A stretch of 6,033 nt of DNA. Source: Saprospirales bacterium. GTDB taxonomy: Bacteria > Bacteroidota > Bacteroidia > Chitinophagales > Saprospiraceae. The notes below the pieces were generated by a model. The model saw only the letters and a list, made by a program, of their open reading frames with translations. It did no database searches and was not told the origin of the DNA. Positions 5,936 through 6,033 of this stretch are shown here, piece by piece; position 1 is the first letter of the stretch, and each line of letters opens with the position of its first letter. The position numbers were made by a program, and so were the translations under genes. The stretch lies in the NCBI GenBank assembly GCA_003448025.1, contig DLXL01000506.1:1-6033 (forward strand), written 5' to 3'.

Positions 5936-6033
5936 CTACTTAATCCTGTTATATTTTTTCAAAATATCAAAAACCAATTTATGGGGCAGTGCATTAGCCT
6001 TATTTTCATTACTGCCTGTCATTGTTTCAGCAG
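5936..6033 (-). CDS. C-terminal end of an unidentified gene (partial, enters from the right edge)
   Basis: The minus-strand frame is open from the window edge to TAG 5936-5938 and encodes 31 residues ending in NKANALPHKLVFDILKKYNR then IK. The tail is basic and helix-like. A very short independent gene from ATG 6020-6022 (28 residues) is possible but less likely than the end of a longer gene continuing outside the window. Too little is present for a family or function. It is on the same strand as its neighbours, but the 255-base space to the next start makes shared transcription uncertain. Confidence 0.45.
   Translation of the reverse strand, partial: AETMTGSNENKANALPHKLVFDILKKYNRIK

Noticed and set aside
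1..6033. CRISPR array, tRNA or rRNA gene, insertion sequence with terminal repeats, defence or biosynthetic system
   Set aside because: No regularly spaced repeats, cloverleaf, rRNA-like stretch, transposase motif or paired terminal inverted repeats were seen on either strand.

Overview
The window looks like chromosomal DNA of a Bacteroidota (Bacteroidetes) bacterium. The evidence is a TonB-dependent receptor with an N-terminal carboxypeptidase-regulatory-like domain, a DUF4249-type lipoprotein directly behind it, several small outer-membrane beta-barrel proteins ending in phenylalanine, and no visible Shine-Dalgarno sequences. Every gene or gene remnant that I can place in a family lies on the minus strand, so transcription runs right to left.

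From right to left the layout is as follows. The C-terminal end of an unidentified gene enters at the right edge (5936-6033). A short plus-strand coding-like scrap lies at 5700-5825. A small multi-pass membrane protein (5202-5681) follows. Its stop overlaps, as ATGA, the start of a heavily decayed Crp/Fnr-family regulator (4614-5205), which fills what otherwise looks like a 630-base gap. Next come an outer-membrane beta-barrel gene broken by two in-frame stop codons (3891-4541), an intact small beta-barrel gene (3308-3874), and a truncated DoxX-like membrane protein (3092-3292). The TonB-dependent receptor (691-3036) and the DUF4249 lipoprotein (1-689, running off the left edge) complete the window.

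The left half is GC-richer and intact. The receptor and lipoprotein are separated by one base and almost certainly form an outer-membrane uptake pair of unknown substrate. The right half is clearly AT-richer and carries a cluster of broken genes: one with nonsense changes only, one with many frameshifts, and one truncated. The most interesting content is this set of decaying genes, especially the Crp/Fnr relic, which single-frame gene calling would miss. I see no CRISPR array, RNA gene, insertion sequence with recognisable ends, or new defence or biosynthetic system. All family assignments come from reading the sequence; no database search was possible.
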